The notes: a model not told the origin generated them from the sequence alone. DNA of 64,000 nt from CAXMST01 sp963793415 (GCA_963793415.1 CAWCAC010000002.1:124001-188000), one strand, 5' to 3'; positions 8,814 to 18,833 are shown, counted from the stretch's first letter. A program made the numbers and translations.

Positions 8814-10036
8814 GTGCGCGGCGGCCGGAGAATTCCCTGGCCGGTGTTGCTGCCTTCAACCCGGATCGCGTACGCGGCCCAGTGGAAGTCGTAGGCATGC
8901 TCCCAGCTTCGCTCGTAGACGCCCACGTCAAGCGTGTAGTCGCCCGCCGGCAAGTCGAGCCGATCGAGCACGAGCTCGACCCGGGCGTGGCTGAGGCCCT
9001 GACCGAGCGAGAGCCGGTCAGCGCTGCTGTTGAGGTCGAAGACGATCAGCTCGTCGCCGGCTCTACGCAAGGTGACTCCGACGATCGGCTCGTCGATCGG
9101 CTCGTCGCGCGCCAACAGCGCAAGCTCCAGCTTCAACGGCGAGCCGGTTGACACGAGCGCGGGTCCGCGGTCGGAGGGACGGCCATCGAGCAACACCTCT
9201 TCGATGACCAACTCCTGGGAGCCGAAGCGGTCCTCCCCAAGCACCAAACCCCCCCTTCCATCGCCGGCGCCGACGGGCGTGCGTGCGAGTGTCTCCTCGT
9301 GAACGGCCTCCAGGTAGCTCTCGCCAACCGTCGCCGCATCGCCGTACCCGCGCACCCTTCCGCGGTGCAGCCAGAGCGCGTCCTGACAGGTGGCCTCGAC
9401 CTCCTCGAGCGAATGGGAGGCGAGCAGGACGCTCGTACCAGCGGCCTGCATCTCGGCGATCCTGTCTTCGCAGGCACGGCGGAAGTCGGCGTCACCGACT
9501 GCGAGAACCTCGTCCAGCACCAGCAGCCGCGGTCGCCGCCAGGTGACCACGCTGAAGGCGAGCCGCAACTTCATTCCCTCGCTGTAGGTGCGGACCGGGG
9601 CGTCGATGAACTCGCCGAGTCCAGAGAACTCAACGATCTCGTCCATCGCCGCCCGAGCCTGACGCTGGGTCAGGCCGGCGACCACCGCCGTGGTGAGTGC
9701 GTTTTCGAGCCCTGTGAGCTGGAGATCGAACGTGCTCCCCAGGTTGAGCACAGAGGCCGTGTCGGGATCGGTGCGGAGCCGCCCGCGGGTGGGACGGCCG
9801 AGGCCCGACGCCAGCCGCAAGAGGGTCGACTTCCCGGCTCCGTTGTGTCCGATCAAGCCGAGGCTGCGACCGGCTGCGATCTGAAAGCTGACGTCCTCGA
9901 GCGCCCAGCGAACGCTCTCGGGGTCGCGAAGCAGTGCCTTCTGCCGGTTGAAGAGCGTTCGCAGGCTCGGCGCGCCGTGCGACCAGTGCATGTCGTAGGC
10001 CTTGGCGACCGCGCTGGCGGAGAGGACGGCGGTCAT
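8798..10036 (-). CDS. Polysaccharide ABC exporter, ATP-binding subunit (Wzt/TagH type)
   Basis: ATPase of 412 residues that would power export of a surface polysaccharide across the inner membrane with the permease upstream. Walker A is GHNGAGKST near residues 59-67, the signature region is in YSEGMKLRLAFS, and Walker B is LLVLDEVLAVGD near 170-178. The N-terminal SHGAPSLRTLFNRQ stretch and the AVGD after Walker B are usual for the Wzt/RfbE/TagH branch. From about residue 250 there is a C-terminal beta-rich domain (ELVIEEVLLDG, LKLELALLARDEP) like the Wzt C-terminal domain that recognises the glycan end. The start overlaps the permease stop by 4 bp (ATGA). Export of the glycan made by the adjacent transferases is inferred from context. 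Confidence 0.92.
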   Translation of the reverse strand: MTAVLSASAVAKAYDMHWSHGAPSLRTLFNRQKALLRDPESVRWALEDVSFQIAAGRSLGLIGHNGAGKSTLLRLASGLGRPTRGRLRTDPDTASVLNLGSTFDLQLTGLENALTTAVVAGLTQRQARAAMDEIVEFSGLGEFIDAPVRTYSEGMKLRLAFSVVTWRRPRLLVLDEVLAVGDADFRRACEDRIAEMQAAGTSVLLASHSLEEVEATCQDALWLHRGRVRGYGDAATVGESYLEAVHEETLARTPVGAGDGRGGLVLGEDRFGSQELVIEEVLLDGRPSDRGPALVSTGSPLKLELALLARDEPIDEPIVGVTLRRAGDELIVFDLNSSADRLSLGQGLSHARVELVLDRLDLPAGDYTLDVGVYERSWEHAYDFHWAAYAIRVEGSNTGQGILRPPRTWRAL

Positions 10037-10863
10037 AGCTCGTCGACGAAGTCAGGCTCGAGGTGGGCGAACAGCAACCAGCCGATCGCAAGCAGCAAAG
10101 CGGCGGCCGACACCGAGACCGCGACGTCGATCAGCGCCGGCAGCGATCCGTACATGAGCACGTCGCGGGTGCCGTTGACGACCGAGGTCAGCGGGTTTAT
10201 CTGCAGGATCCAGCGGTAGTCCGCGGGAACGTTGTCGAGGCTGTAGAAGATCGGGGTCAGGTAGAAGAGCATCAGAAGGCCGACGCCGACCGCGTTGCGC
10301 ACGTCGCGCAGGTAGACGTTGAGCGCCGAGGTGATCATCGCCACTCCGGCTGTCAGGGCGAGGACGACGAGGAGGATCGCCGGCAGGAGCAGCGCGGTCG
10401 CCTCGAGCCGTCCCTCGAAGGCGAGTGCAGCGAGCAGGATCGGCAGCACCATCAGTGTGTCGACAAGGGGGACGAGGATCGCGGAGAGGGGAACGGCCAG
10501 AGCGGGGAACCGTGGACTGAAGACCAGGTGGCGGCGCTCGACGAGCGAGACCGTTGCCAGGCTCACCCCCGAGGAGAACCATCCCCACACCAACAGGCCG
10601 GTGAAGACGAAGATCGCGAAGTCGTCGATACCGAGATCGAGCACTCTCGAGAAGACGAAGACGAGGACCGCCAGCATCGCCAGCTGGCGGGCCAGGGGCC
10701 AAAGCCAGCGCAGCACCGTGAACCGGTGCTGGACCTGCAGCTCGCGGCGGGTCAAGTGCAGGGCCAGCGCGAGGATCTTCCCCGCGTGCGGCCGTGAGGC
10801 CGCGGGCGGGCGGAGGCGGTCGTCCATCTCGGCGCTTAGACCCTGATCACGGCGTGTCATCAT
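10033..10863 (-). CDS. Polysaccharide ABC exporter, permease subunit (ABC-2, Wzm/TagG type)
   Basis: Membrane protein of 276 residues, a normal length for the family, with about six hydrophobic spans (for example WPLARQLAMLAVLVFVFSRV and LLVWGWFSSGVSLATVSLV). The cytoplasmic NVYLRDVRNAV and the late PIFYSLDNVP motif are characteristic of Wzm/TagG permeases. It forms the pore for the ATPase whose start it overlaps. Frame stays open far upstream, but the first good starts are the tandem ATGs at 10863 and 10860, just inside the end of the protein family; ATG at 10827 is a possible alternative. A TAGGAT hexamer at 10901-10896, overlapping the nuoF stop, is a candidate -10 box about 32 nt upstream, so this operon may have its own promoter although nuoF precedes it. 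Confidence 0.9.
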   Translation of the reverse strand: MMTRRDQGLSAEMDDRLRPPAASRPHAGKILALALHLTRRELQVQHRFTVLRWLWPLARQLAMLAVLVFVFSRVLDLGIDDFAIFVFTGLLVWGWFSSGVSLATVSLVERRHLVFSPRFPALAVPLSAILVPLVDTLMVLPILLAALAFEGRLEATALLLPAILLVVLALTAGVAMITSALNVYLRDVRNAVGVGLLMLFYLTPIFYSLDNVPADYRWILQINPLTSVVNGTRDVLMYGSLPALIDVAVSVSAAALLLAIGWLLFAHLEPDFVDEL

Positions 10864-10898
10864 CCGGGTTGCCGCGAGAGGCCGGCGGCAGCGCGATC

Positions 10899-12212
<1,314 letters not shown>

Positions 12213-12219
12213 GCGCGAA

Positions 12220-12225
12220 AAACTA
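12220..12225 (-). promoter_or_regulatory. Candidate -10 box of nuoF (TAGTTT)
   Basis: TAGTTT on the minus strand ends 7 nt before the nuoF ATG at 12212. No convincing -35 is visible. The short distance implies a leaderless transcript, as for several other genes in this window. Confidence 0.45.
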
Positions 12226-12558
12226 CCGGAACGGGCCTCGCCCGCCCGCCCGGACCAGATCTGGGCCGGGAGGCTTCGGCCGCCGCCGACTGACGCTCAA
12301 CGCCGGCGCTGGAGCCGCAACTTCGCGTCAGCGCTGTGGTGTCGGAGCAGGCGGTGTCGCCCGCGCTGGGCGTCGAAACCGGGGTCAGGAGCTGCCGCCG
12401 GCGCTCGGCCTGGGCATGTACTGCTTGCCCGAGCCCTCAACGGAAGCCCGCTACCACCGCCCAGGTGCCGGCCGGGCAGCTCAGGGTCGTCGCGTCGCGG
12501 CCGGGACCGAAGCTGTCGGGCCTCTGCCCGGGCTCCTCGACGAAAGGCCGGATTCAGG

Positions 12559-12564
12559 TAGGTT
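12559..12564 (+). promoter_or_regulatory. Candidate -10 box upstream of nuoG (TAGGTT)
   Basis: TAGGTT lies 7 nt before a GTG at 12572 that opens a 20-codon ORF, and 53 nt before the nuoG TTG. The spacing to the GTG equals the leaderless spacing seen elsewhere in the window. No clear -35 is visible. Confidence 0.4.
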
Positions 12565-12571
12565 GGGGCCC

Positions 12572-12634
12572 GTGACCGACCCCTTTTCAGACGTCCTCGT
12601 ATCAGCGGAACGGACTCTTGAACAAGCCCGATAA
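12572..12634 (+). CDS. Possible leader peptide overlapping the nuoG start
   Basis: A 20-codon ORF, MTDPFSDVLVSAERTLEQAR, starts with GTG 7 nt after a candidate -10 box and ends in TAA 17 nt inside nuoG, in a different frame. nuoG itself begins with TTG and only a weak Shine-Dalgarno, so ribosomes finishing this ORF could re-initiate on nuoG. It may be a coupling leader or chance. Nothing but position supports it. Confidence 0.3.
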   Translation: MTDPFSDVLVSAERTLEQAR

Positions 12635-15281
12635 ACCCCAGATCACGATCGTCGTCGACGGCGTCGAGATCGAGGCGACCGAGGGCCGGATGCTGGTCGA
12701 CGCCGCCAAGCACGGCGACGTCGAGATCCCGGTCTTCTGTTACGAGCCGAAGCTCGGCGATCCGGTCGGCGCCTGCCGCATGTGCCTGGTCGAGATCGAG
12801 GGCATCCCGAAGCTCCAGACCGCCTGTTCGACCCCGGTCCGCGACGGCATGGTCGTCTACACGCAGACCGACCGGGTCAAGGAGGCGCAGAACGCGGTCG
12901 TCGAGTTCCTGCTCGTCAACCACCCGCTCGACTGCCCGGTCTGCGACAAGGGCGGCGAGTGCCCGCTGCAGGACATCTCGATGGGCTGGGGGCCCGGTAA
13001 GAGCCGCGTCACCGACCCCAAGCGTCACTTCCAGAAGCCGATCCCGCTCTCGCCGCTGATCAAGATCGATCGCGAGCGCTGCATCCTCTGTTACCGCTGT
13101 GTGCGCTTCAGCCAGGAGGTCGCCGAGGACGAGCAGCTGCAGCTGCTCGAGCGCGGCCCGAAGACGTTCGTCGGCACCTTCAACGACCGCCCCTACGTCG
13201 CCCCCTTCCACGGCAACATCATCGAGCTCTGCCCCGTCGGCGCCCTGACCTCGCAGACCTACCGCTTCCGCGCCCGCCCCTGGGACATCGAGGACGCGGG
13301 CTCGGTCTGCACCCTCTGCCCGAGCCAGTGCAACGTCAAGTTCACGGTCCGCGACGAGAGCGTCGTCCGGGTGCTCGGCCGCGACAACGAGGAGGTCGAC
13401 GACGGCTGGCTCTGCGACAAGGGCCGCTTCGGTTTCCAGATGTTCGGCTCCGCCGACCGCGCCCTCGCACCCCGGGTCCGCGCCGGCGGCGCCCTCGACG
13501 AGACGACCTGGGCCGACGCCCTCGACCGCGCCGCGGCTGGGCTGACCGAGGCCCACGGCAAGGTCGCGGCGATCGTCGGCGGGTCCGCCTCGAACGAGGA
13601 GGCGTACCTGATCCAGCGCATGATCCGGGGCCCGCTCGCCTCCACCGACGTCGTCGGCTCGCAGCACCGGGCACTTCCCGTAACGGCTCGCGCCGCGCTC
13701 GCCGACCCGGCACTGGCGCTCCGCACCGACGACCTCGACCATGCCGACGCGATCCTCGTCGTCGGCACCGACCCGATGCACGACATGCCGATCCTCGAGT
13801 TGCGGATCCGCAAGGCGGTGCGGCGCCACGGCTCCAGCCTGCTGGTCGCAAGCGAGCGCCCGACCGCGCTCGACGGCGGCGCCGCGATCGGCTCCTCCGG
13901 CTGTCTCGAGGCCGCCCGCTACGCCCCCGGCGACGCCGACGGCTTCCTCGCCGAGCTGGCGTCGGGCCTGAGCGGCAGCGGCAACGGCTCCGGCGACGAC
14001 GATGACGAGAACGGCTTCGCCGCCGCGCTTCGCAACGCCGAGGACGTGGCGATCATCTGGGGCGAGCGGATCGCAACCGGCCCCGGCGGCGAGCGCGCCG
14101 TCGCCTCGCTGCTCGAGATCGCCTCGGCGCTCGGCCTCGCCGACAAGGCCGGCAGCGGCCTGCTCGAGGTGCCGCTCGATCCGAACGGCCGCGGCGTCCG
14201 CGAGTCCGGCGCCTACGAGAACTCCGGCCCCGGCCTGACCGCCGTCGGCGCCTCCGGCCGCGACGCCGTCGGAATCCGCGACGCCCTCGTCTCGGGCGAG
14301 CTCGAGGCCGTGATCCTCTGGGACGTCGACCCGGTCCGCGACTTCGCCGAGCCCGAGGCCTGGCAGGAAGCACTGACCAACGCCAACTTCACCCTCGCCG
14401 CCTCGATGTTCGACGGCCCCGGCACGGGCGCCGCCGACGTCCACCTGCCGCTCGAGAGCCACGCCGAGAAGGAGGGCACGGTCACCCACCCCGACGGCCG
14501 CCTGCAGCGAGTCCGTCCCAGCGTCCCCCATCCCGGAGCAATCCGCCCCCTCTGGCAAGCCCTGACCGACCTCAGCGCCAAGCTAGGCGACGAAACCGGA
14601 GCGGGAACGGCCCAGGAAGTCTTCGAACTCCTGGCGACCGAATCCCCCCTCTACAAAGGCATCACCTACAACACCATCGGAGGAACGGGCCAGCGCTGGC
14701 AAGAAGCCAACCCGACGTCCCTCAACAGCTCGTCCCTCAACAGCTCACCCACCCCCGCCGGTGGTGGCGAAAGTCCTTCGGCGCACGAGGGCGGGGCCGG
14801 CGCGGCCCCCGCCGACACTCAGCAGACCGCCGAAACCCCCACCTCGGAGACAACCCCGCCGGCGCGGTCTGCGGAGGCGGGGGCTGTGCCGGCCCCGACC
14901 CAGGGTGGACAGGGCTCCCTCCGCCTAGGCACCTACCACGACCTCTGGGCCGACTACGTCTCCGACCAAAACCCCTCCCTCAACTTCCTCCACCCCACCC
15001 AAACCCTGGAACTCTCCGAATCAGCCGCGATCGCCCGAGACGTAGGCAACGGCACCGAAGTCCTCGTCACCGGCGACAACGGCAAGACCCTCCGCGCCCA
15101 CGTCGCGATCCGCCCGCGGATGCCCGACGACACCGCCTTCCTGATCGAAGGCACCAGCCAGAACGGCGCCAACCGCCTCAGCGGCGCGACGACGATCACG
15201 ATCGAGCCGGCTCCCCCGATCGAGGAGCCGACCCACGCCAGCCACGGCGTCACCCGTGAGCAGGTGGGGTGGGTCCGGTGA
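12618..15281 (+). CDS. nuoG: NADH-quinone oxidoreductase subunit G (iron-sulfur, molybdopterin-oxidoreductase-like)
   Basis: Complex I iron-sulfur subunit of 887 residues that relays electrons from NuoF toward NuoI. The N-terminal 2Fe-2S ligands are in CYEPKLGDPVGACRMC and the Cys of TACSTPV. Next come the His/Cys cluster HPLDCPVCDKGGECP, two CxxC motifs (CILCYRC and CPVGAL), and a molybdopterin-oxidoreductase-like domain that starts with CTLCPSQC. The start is TTG at 12618; no better in-frame start is seen. After about residue 690 a Ser/Pro/Gly/Ala-rich linker leads to a C-terminal beta-rich piece (ATEVLVTGDNGKT-like). From about 14,500 to 15,010 codon choice shifts to more GGA, GAA, AAA and CTA codons, so the tail may have a separate history. 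The stop overlaps the nuoH start (GTGA). Confidence 0.95.
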   Translation: MNKPDKPQITIVVDGVEIEATEGRMLVDAAKHGDVEIPVFCYEPKLGDPVGACRMCLVEIEGIPKLQTACSTPVRDGMVVYTQTDRVKEAQNAVVEFLLVNHPLDCPVCDKGGECPLQDISMGWGPGKSRVTDPKRHFQKPIPLSPLIKIDRERCILCYRCVRFSQEVAEDEQLQLLERGPKTFVGTFNDRPYVAPFHGNIIELCPVGALTSQTYRFRARPWDIEDAGSVCTLCPSQCNVKFTVRDESVVRVLGRDNEEVDDGWLCDKGRFGFQMFGSADRALAPRVRAGGALDETTWADALDRAAAGLTEAHGKVAAIVGGSASNEEAYLIQRMIRGPLASTDVVGSQHRALPVTARAALADPALALRTDDLDHADAILVVGTDPMHDMPILELRIRKAVRRHGSSLLVASERPTALDGGAAIGSSGCLEAARYAPGDADGFLAELASGLSGSGNGSGDDDDENGFAAALRNAEDVAIIWGERIATGPGGERAVASLLEIASALGLADKAGSGLLEVPLDPNGRGVRESGAYENSGPGLTAVGASGRDAVGIRDALVSGELEAVILWDVDPVRDFAEPEAWQEALTNANFTLAASMFDGPGTGAADVHLPLESHAEKEGTVTHPDGRLQRVRPSVPHPGAIRPLWQALTDLSAKLGDETGAGTAQEVFELLATESPLYKGITYNTIGGTGQRWQEANPTSLNSSSLNSSPTPAGGGESPSAHEGGAGAAPADTQQTAETPTSETTPPARSAEAGAVPAPTQGGQGSLRLGTYHDLWADYVSDQNPSLNFLHPTQTLELSESAAIARDVGNGTEVLVTGDNGKTLRAHVAIRPRMPDDTAFLIEGTSQNGANRLSGATTITIEPAPPIEEPTHASHGVTREQVGWVR

Positions 15282-16294
15282 GCGTGCTGCTGGCCGACAC
15301 CAGCTTCGTCGAGTCGAGCTGGCTGCTCGTGCTCAAGTCGATCGTGATCTTCGCCGTGATCCTCGGCATCGTCCCGATCGTGCTGCTTATCGAGCGCAAG
15401 CTGCTGGGCCGTTTCCAGGCCCGCTACGGGCCCAACCGGGTCGGCCCCTACGGGCTCCTGCAGCCGATGGCCGACGTGCTGAAGCTGCTGACGAAGGAGT
15501 CGTACCGGCCCGATAACGCGGTCCCGTACCTGTGGGCGATCGCGCCGGCGCTGGTCATCATCAGCGCCACCGCGACGCTGGCGATCATCCCCTTCGGCGA
15601 CGTCACCGACGGCGTCGGCCTGTACGGGATCGATGTCCCGATCGGGATCCTCTACGCGTTCGCGTTCGGCTCGATCTCGTTCTACGGCTTGCTGCTCGGT
15701 GGCTGGGCCAGTGGCTCCAAGTTCAGCTTCATGGGAGCGATGCGCTCGGCCGCGCAGCTGATCTCCTACGAGATCTCGATGGGCCTGGCGCTGCTCGGCG
15801 TGATCATGATGGCCGGCTCGCTCAGCCTCGTCGACATCGCCAACGCCCAGGCCGACACCGTCTGGTACGTGATCCCCCAGTTCGTCGGCTTCTTGATCTT
15901 CATGATCTCCGGCTTCGCCGAGACCAACCGGCCCCCGTTCGACCTGCCCGAGGCGGATGCGGAGCTCGTAGCCGGCTACAACACCGAGTACGGCGGCATG
16001 CGCTTCGGCTCCTTCTTCATGGCCGAGTACATGGAGATGATCGTGATCAGCGGCATCGCCTCGGCGATGTTCCTCGGCGGCTGGCATCTGCCATTCGGGA
16101 TCGACACCCCGGCCCTGGTCGGGATCCTCGTCATGTTCGCGAAGATCTTCGCCCTGCTGATCTTCTTCATCTGGGTCCGGGCGACCCTCCCCCGCCTCCG
16201 CTACGACCAGCTGATGACCCTCGGTTGGAAGATCCTGCTGCCACTGGCGACACTCAACGTGATCGTCACCGCGGTACTCGTCACGGTCCTCTGA
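15278..16294 (+). CDS. nuoH: NADH-quinone oxidoreductase subunit H (membrane, quinone site)
   Basis: Integral membrane subunit of 338 residues that joins the peripheral arm to the membrane arm and helps form the quinone chamber. Family motifs are clear: ERKLLGRFQARYGPNRVGP near residues 36-54, the loop ISGFAETNRPPFDLPEAD, and ELVAGYNTEYGGMRF. About eight membrane spans are present. The GTG at 15278 overlaps the nuoG TGA by four bases and has a G-rich Shine-Dalgarno (GGTGGGGTGGG) just upstream; an in-frame GTG at 15269 is an alternative. nuoI does not follow here but lies 7.7 kb further on. Confidence 0.96.
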   Translation: MSVLLADTSFVESSWLLVLKSIVIFAVILGIVPIVLLIERKLLGRFQARYGPNRVGPYGLLQPMADVLKLLTKESYRPDNAVPYLWAIAPALVIISATATLAIIPFGDVTDGVGLYGIDVPIGILYAFAFGSISFYGLLLGGWASGSKFSFMGAMRSAAQLISYEISMGLALLGVIMMAGSLSLVDIANAQADTVWYVIPQFVGFLIFMISGFAETNRPPFDLPEADAELVAGYNTEYGGMRFGSFFMAEYMEMIVISGIASAMFLGGWHLPFGIDTPALVGILVMFAKIFALLIFFIWVRATLPRLRYDQLMTLGWKILLPLATLNVIVTAVLVTVL

Positions 16295-16310
16295 GCGCGG
16301 GGCGCGGCGA

Positions 16311-16334
16311 GCGGTTCCGGTTCCGCGGAACCGC
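16311..16334. terminator. Hairpin between convergent nuoH and csbD-like gene
   Basis: GCGGTTCC (16311-16318) pairs perfectly with GGAACCGC (16327-16334) around an 8-nt loop; the inner CGGTTCCGCGGAACCG is itself a 16-bp palindrome. It lies between two convergent stops. There is no U-tract, so a role as a bidirectional terminator is inferred. Confidence 0.55.
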
Positions 16335-16352
16335 CCCCACGCCTCGCCTCCG

Positions 16353-16622
16353 CTAGCCCTCGCGGCTCTCGGCGGCCTGCTCGGTGCGCTCGGCCTCTTC
16401 CTGCTTGGCGTCGGCCTTGGCCTGCGCCTCGTCGGCGTCGGTCTGCTTGTCGACGGCCTCCTCCTTGAGCTCGCCGCGCTCCTGCTCCTTCTGGCCCTGC
16501 TCCTGCAGGCCCTCGTCGCCGGTCAGGTCGCCCGCGGCCTCCTTGACCCGGCCCTTGGCCTGGTCGACGGCGCTGCCGATGCCGCTTCCGGTCTCGTCCG
16601 CGCCCTTGTCTTCGTCAGTCAT
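16353..16622 (-). CDS. CsbD-like stress protein
   Basis: Small hydrophilic protein of 89 residues. The first half matches the CsbD pattern (DQAKGRVKEAAGDLTGDEGL followed by a G-x3-Q-x2-G stretch). The second half is a charged Lys/Glu/Ala/Gln-rich helix (about residues 50-89). CsbD proteins are abundant general-stress proteins of unknown mechanism, under sigma-B in Bacillus. The start is firm: AGGAGGGA lies 4-5 nt before the ATG. It stands alone, convergent to nuoH and separated from the peptide transporter by about 120 nt. I did not find a convincing sigma-B-type promoter upstream. Confidence 0.85.
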   Translation of the reverse strand: MTDEDKGADETGSGIGSAVDQAKGRVKEAAGDLTGDEGLQEQGQKEQERGELKEEAVDKQTDADEAQAKADAKQEEAERTEQAAESREG

Positions 16623-16716
16623 AGGTCCCTCCTGGGGTCTCTAGTGCTTCGAACACCGGTGGTACCCCGATGATCCGCCGCGAATCCCCTCCCCGCATAG
16701 GCAAGACGCCGGCAAC

Positions 16717-16734
16717 GCGCCGCACGTGCGGCGC
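16717..16734 (-). terminator. Palindrome after the peptide-transporter operon
   Basis: GCGCCGCAC directly followed by GTGCGGCGC is a perfect 18-bp palindrome 6 nt after the stop of the last transporter gene. As RNA it would fold into a 7-bp stem with a 4-nt loop. It lacks a U-tract. Confidence 0.5.
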
Positions 16735-16740
16735 CCTGCC

Positions 16741-17781
16741 CTACTCCTGGTGCAGGGGGTGGTGGCAGGCGGCGAAGTGGCCGTTGCCGTAGTCGACGAA
16801 CTCGGGCTCGTCGGCGGAACAGACGTCGGTGGCGAACGGGCAGCGGGTGTGGAAGCGGCAGGCCTCGGGCGGGTTCGCGGGGCTGGGCACGTCGCCTTGG
16901 AGGACGACGCGCTGGCGCTCGCGGTTGGCTCTCGGGTCCGGAATCGGGATCGCGGTCAGCAGCGACTGCGTGTAGGGGTGGATCGGCTTCGTGTAGACGG
17001 CGTCGGCCGGGCCGAGCTCGACGATCTTGCCCAGGTACATGACCGCGATCCGGTCGGCGACGTGGCGGACGACGCCGAGGTCGTGGGCGACGAACAGGTA
17101 GGCGAGGCCGAACTCGTCCTGCAGGTCCTCGAGCAGGTTGATGATCTGCGCCTGGATCGAGACGTCGAGGGCGGAGACGGGCTCGTCGGCGACGATCAGC
17201 TTCGGCTTCAGTGCGAGCGCCCGGGCGATCCCGATCCGCTGGCGCTGGCCGCCGGAGAACTCGTGCGGGTAGCGGTTGTAGTGCTCGGGGTTGAGGCCGA
17301 CGATCTCGAGTAGCTCCTGGACCCGCGGCTTGACCCCTGAGCTCTCGACGAGCCCGTGCAGCTTCATCGGGTCGCCGATGATCTGGGCGACGCGCTTGCG
17401 CGGGTTCAGCGACGCGTAGGGGTCCTGGAAGATCATCTGCATCTGCGGGCGCAGACGGCGCATCTCGGGTGGGCTCAGCTCGGTGATCTCGCGCCCGTCG
17501 AAGCGGACCGAGCCCGAGGTCGGCTCGATCAGCTGCAGGATCGTCCGGCTCAGAGTCGACTTGCCGCAGCCGGACTCGCCGACGAGGCCGAGTGTCTCGC
17601 CCGGCGCGATCTCGAGCGAGACGCCGTCGACGGCCTTGACCGCGCCGATCTGCCTGTCGATCAGGATCCCCTTCTTGATCGGGAAGTGCTTGACGAGGTC
17701 GGTGACCTCGAGGATCGGGCCGCCGCTCGCGACCGCCGGCTCGGCTCCGCCAGGCGTGGTCGTGGTCTCGGGAGTGCTCAT
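16741..17781 (-). CDS. Peptide ABC transporter, second ATPase subunit (OppF/DppF type)
   Basis: ATPase of 346 residues. Walker A is GESGCGKST near residues 69-77, the signature is FSGGQRQRIGIARAL, Walker B is PKLIVADEPVSALD, and the switch His is in VAHDLG. The C-terminal oligopeptide-transporter segment with Cys ligands (CRFHTRCPFATDVC) is present and often carries an iron-sulfur cluster in this family. It pairs with the OppD-type ATPase to energise peptide uptake. It is the last gene of the operon and starts within the stop of the preceding gene (ATGA). Confidence 0.93.
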   Translation of the reverse strand: MSTPETTTTPGGAEPAVASGGPILEVTDLVKHFPIKKGILIDRQIGAVKAVDGVSLEIAPGETLGLVGESGCGKSTLSRTILQLIEPTSGSVRFDGREITELSPPEMRRLRPQMQMIFQDPYASLNPRKRVAQIIGDPMKLHGLVESSGVKPRVQELLEIVGLNPEHYNRYPHEFSGGQRQRIGIARALALKPKLIVADEPVSALDVSIQAQIINLLEDLQDEFGLAYLFVAHDLGVVRHVADRIAVMYLGKIVELGPADAVYTKPIHPYTQSLLTAIPIPDPRANRERQRVVLQGDVPSPANPPEACRFHTRCPFATDVCSADEPEFVDYGNGHFAACHHPLHQE

Positions 17782-18833
17782 GCTGCCGGCGCTCCCTTGT
17801 CGGCGCTCGGCATCTCGAGCCCGAACTCACCGGTCGAGACGATCCGCTTCGCCTTCTTCTCCTCGGCGCTGAGCCAGCAGCGATCCTCGTGGCCGGGACC
17901 GCCGCCGCGGTGCTCGAGCGGCGGCAGCTCGATGCACTTGTCGAAGGCGTGCGGACAGCGCGGCCGGAAAGCGCATCCCTGCGGCGGCGCGATCAGCGAC
18001 GGTGGCTGGCCGGCGATCTGCGCAAGTCGCTTCGTCGAGGGCCTGTCGATCCGGGTCAGCGACCCGAGCAGGCCCCATGTATACGGATGCTGTGGGTCGT
18101 AGAAGATCTCGTCCAGCGTCCCCGACTCGACCACGCGGCCGCCGTACATGACCAGCACCCTGTCGGCGACCTCGGCGACGACGCCGAGGTCGTGGGTGAT
18201 CATGATCACCGCCATCCCGAACTCCTCGCGCAGGCTCTCGATCAGGCGCAGGATCTGGGCCTGCGTGGTTACGTCGAGGGCCGTCGTCGGCTCGTCGGCG
18301 ATCAGCAGCTTCGGATCGTTGGTCAGCGCCATCGCGATCATCGCGCGCTGGCGCATGCCGCCCGAGAACTCGTGCGGATACTCGCCGAACCGGCGCTCCG
18401 GATCAGGGATCCCGACCAGCCCGAGCAGCTCGATCGCGCGCTTCTTCGCGGCCTCGCCGGGCAGGTCGCGGTGGACCTGGATCGCCTCGATCATCTGCTT
18501 GCCGACCTTGTAGAAGGGGTGCAGCGAGGAGAGCGGGTCCTGGAAGATCATCGCGATGTCGTTGCCGCGGATCTCGCGCAACCGCTCGTCGCTGAGCGCG
18601 TTGAGGTCCCGGCCGCCGAACATGATCCGGCCCTCGATCGTCGCGTTGCCGGCCCGCGTCAGGCCGAGGATCGAGAGATTGGCGACGCTCTTGCCGGAGC
18701 CCGACTCGCCGACGATCCCAACGGTCTCGCCCTTGGCGATGTCGAAGGAGATCCCGTCGACGGCCTTGACGAGCCCGTCCTCGGTGTCGAAGGAGACGTG
18801 CAGGTCCTCGATGCTGAGAATCGGCTCGGTCAT
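17778..18833 (-). CDS. Peptide ABC transporter, first ATPase subunit (OppD/DppD type)
   Basis: ATPase of 351 residues, with Walker A GESGSGKSV (Val where Thr or Ser is usual, common in OppD), signature EFSGGMRQRAMIAMAL, Walker B PKLLIADEPTTALD, and ITHDLG. The C-terminal oligo_HPY segment has GCAFRPRCPHAFDKC. The frame is open far upstream, but the ATG at 18833 gives the canonical MTEPILSIEDLHVSF start and overlaps the permease stop by 4 bp. It works as a heterodimer with the OppF-type subunit. Confidence 0.93.
   Translation of the reverse strand: MTEPILSIEDLHVSFDTEDGLVKAVDGISFDIAKGETVGIVGESGSGKSVANLSILGLTRAGNATIEGRIMFGGRDLNALSDERLREIRGNDIAMIFQDPLSSLHPFYKVGKQMIEAIQVHRDLPGEAAKKRAIELLGLVGIPDPERRFGEYPHEFSGGMRQRAMIAMALTNDPKLLIADEPTTALDVTTQAQILRLIESLREEFGMAVIMITHDLGVVAEVADRVLVMYGGRVVESGTLDEIFYDPQHPYTWGLLGSLTRIDRPSTKRLAQIAGQPPSLIAPPQGCAFRPRCPHAFDKCIELPPLEHRGGGPGHEDRCWLSAEEKKAKRIVSTGEFGLEMPSADKGAPAA

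Larger units (their letters stand above)
12213..12617 (+). other. Divergent spacer between nuoF and nuoG
   Basis: About 400 nt separate two divergent complex I genes. It holds a likely nuoF -10 box (12220-12225, minus strand), a likely nuoG-side -10 box (TAGGTT, 12559-12564) and the start of a short ORF at 12572. The middle part shows no Shine-Dalgarno-led ORF that I can support and no recognisable nuoE remnant. The short ORFs across it have no recognisable motif. Confidence 0.6.

Noticed and set aside
12297..14558. Open frame of 753 codons on the minus strand opposite nuoG
   Set aside because: It is the antisense shadow of nuoG. Its protein is a low-complexity run of Ala, Val, Gly, Asp and Arg without family motifs, as expected opposite a high-GC gene.
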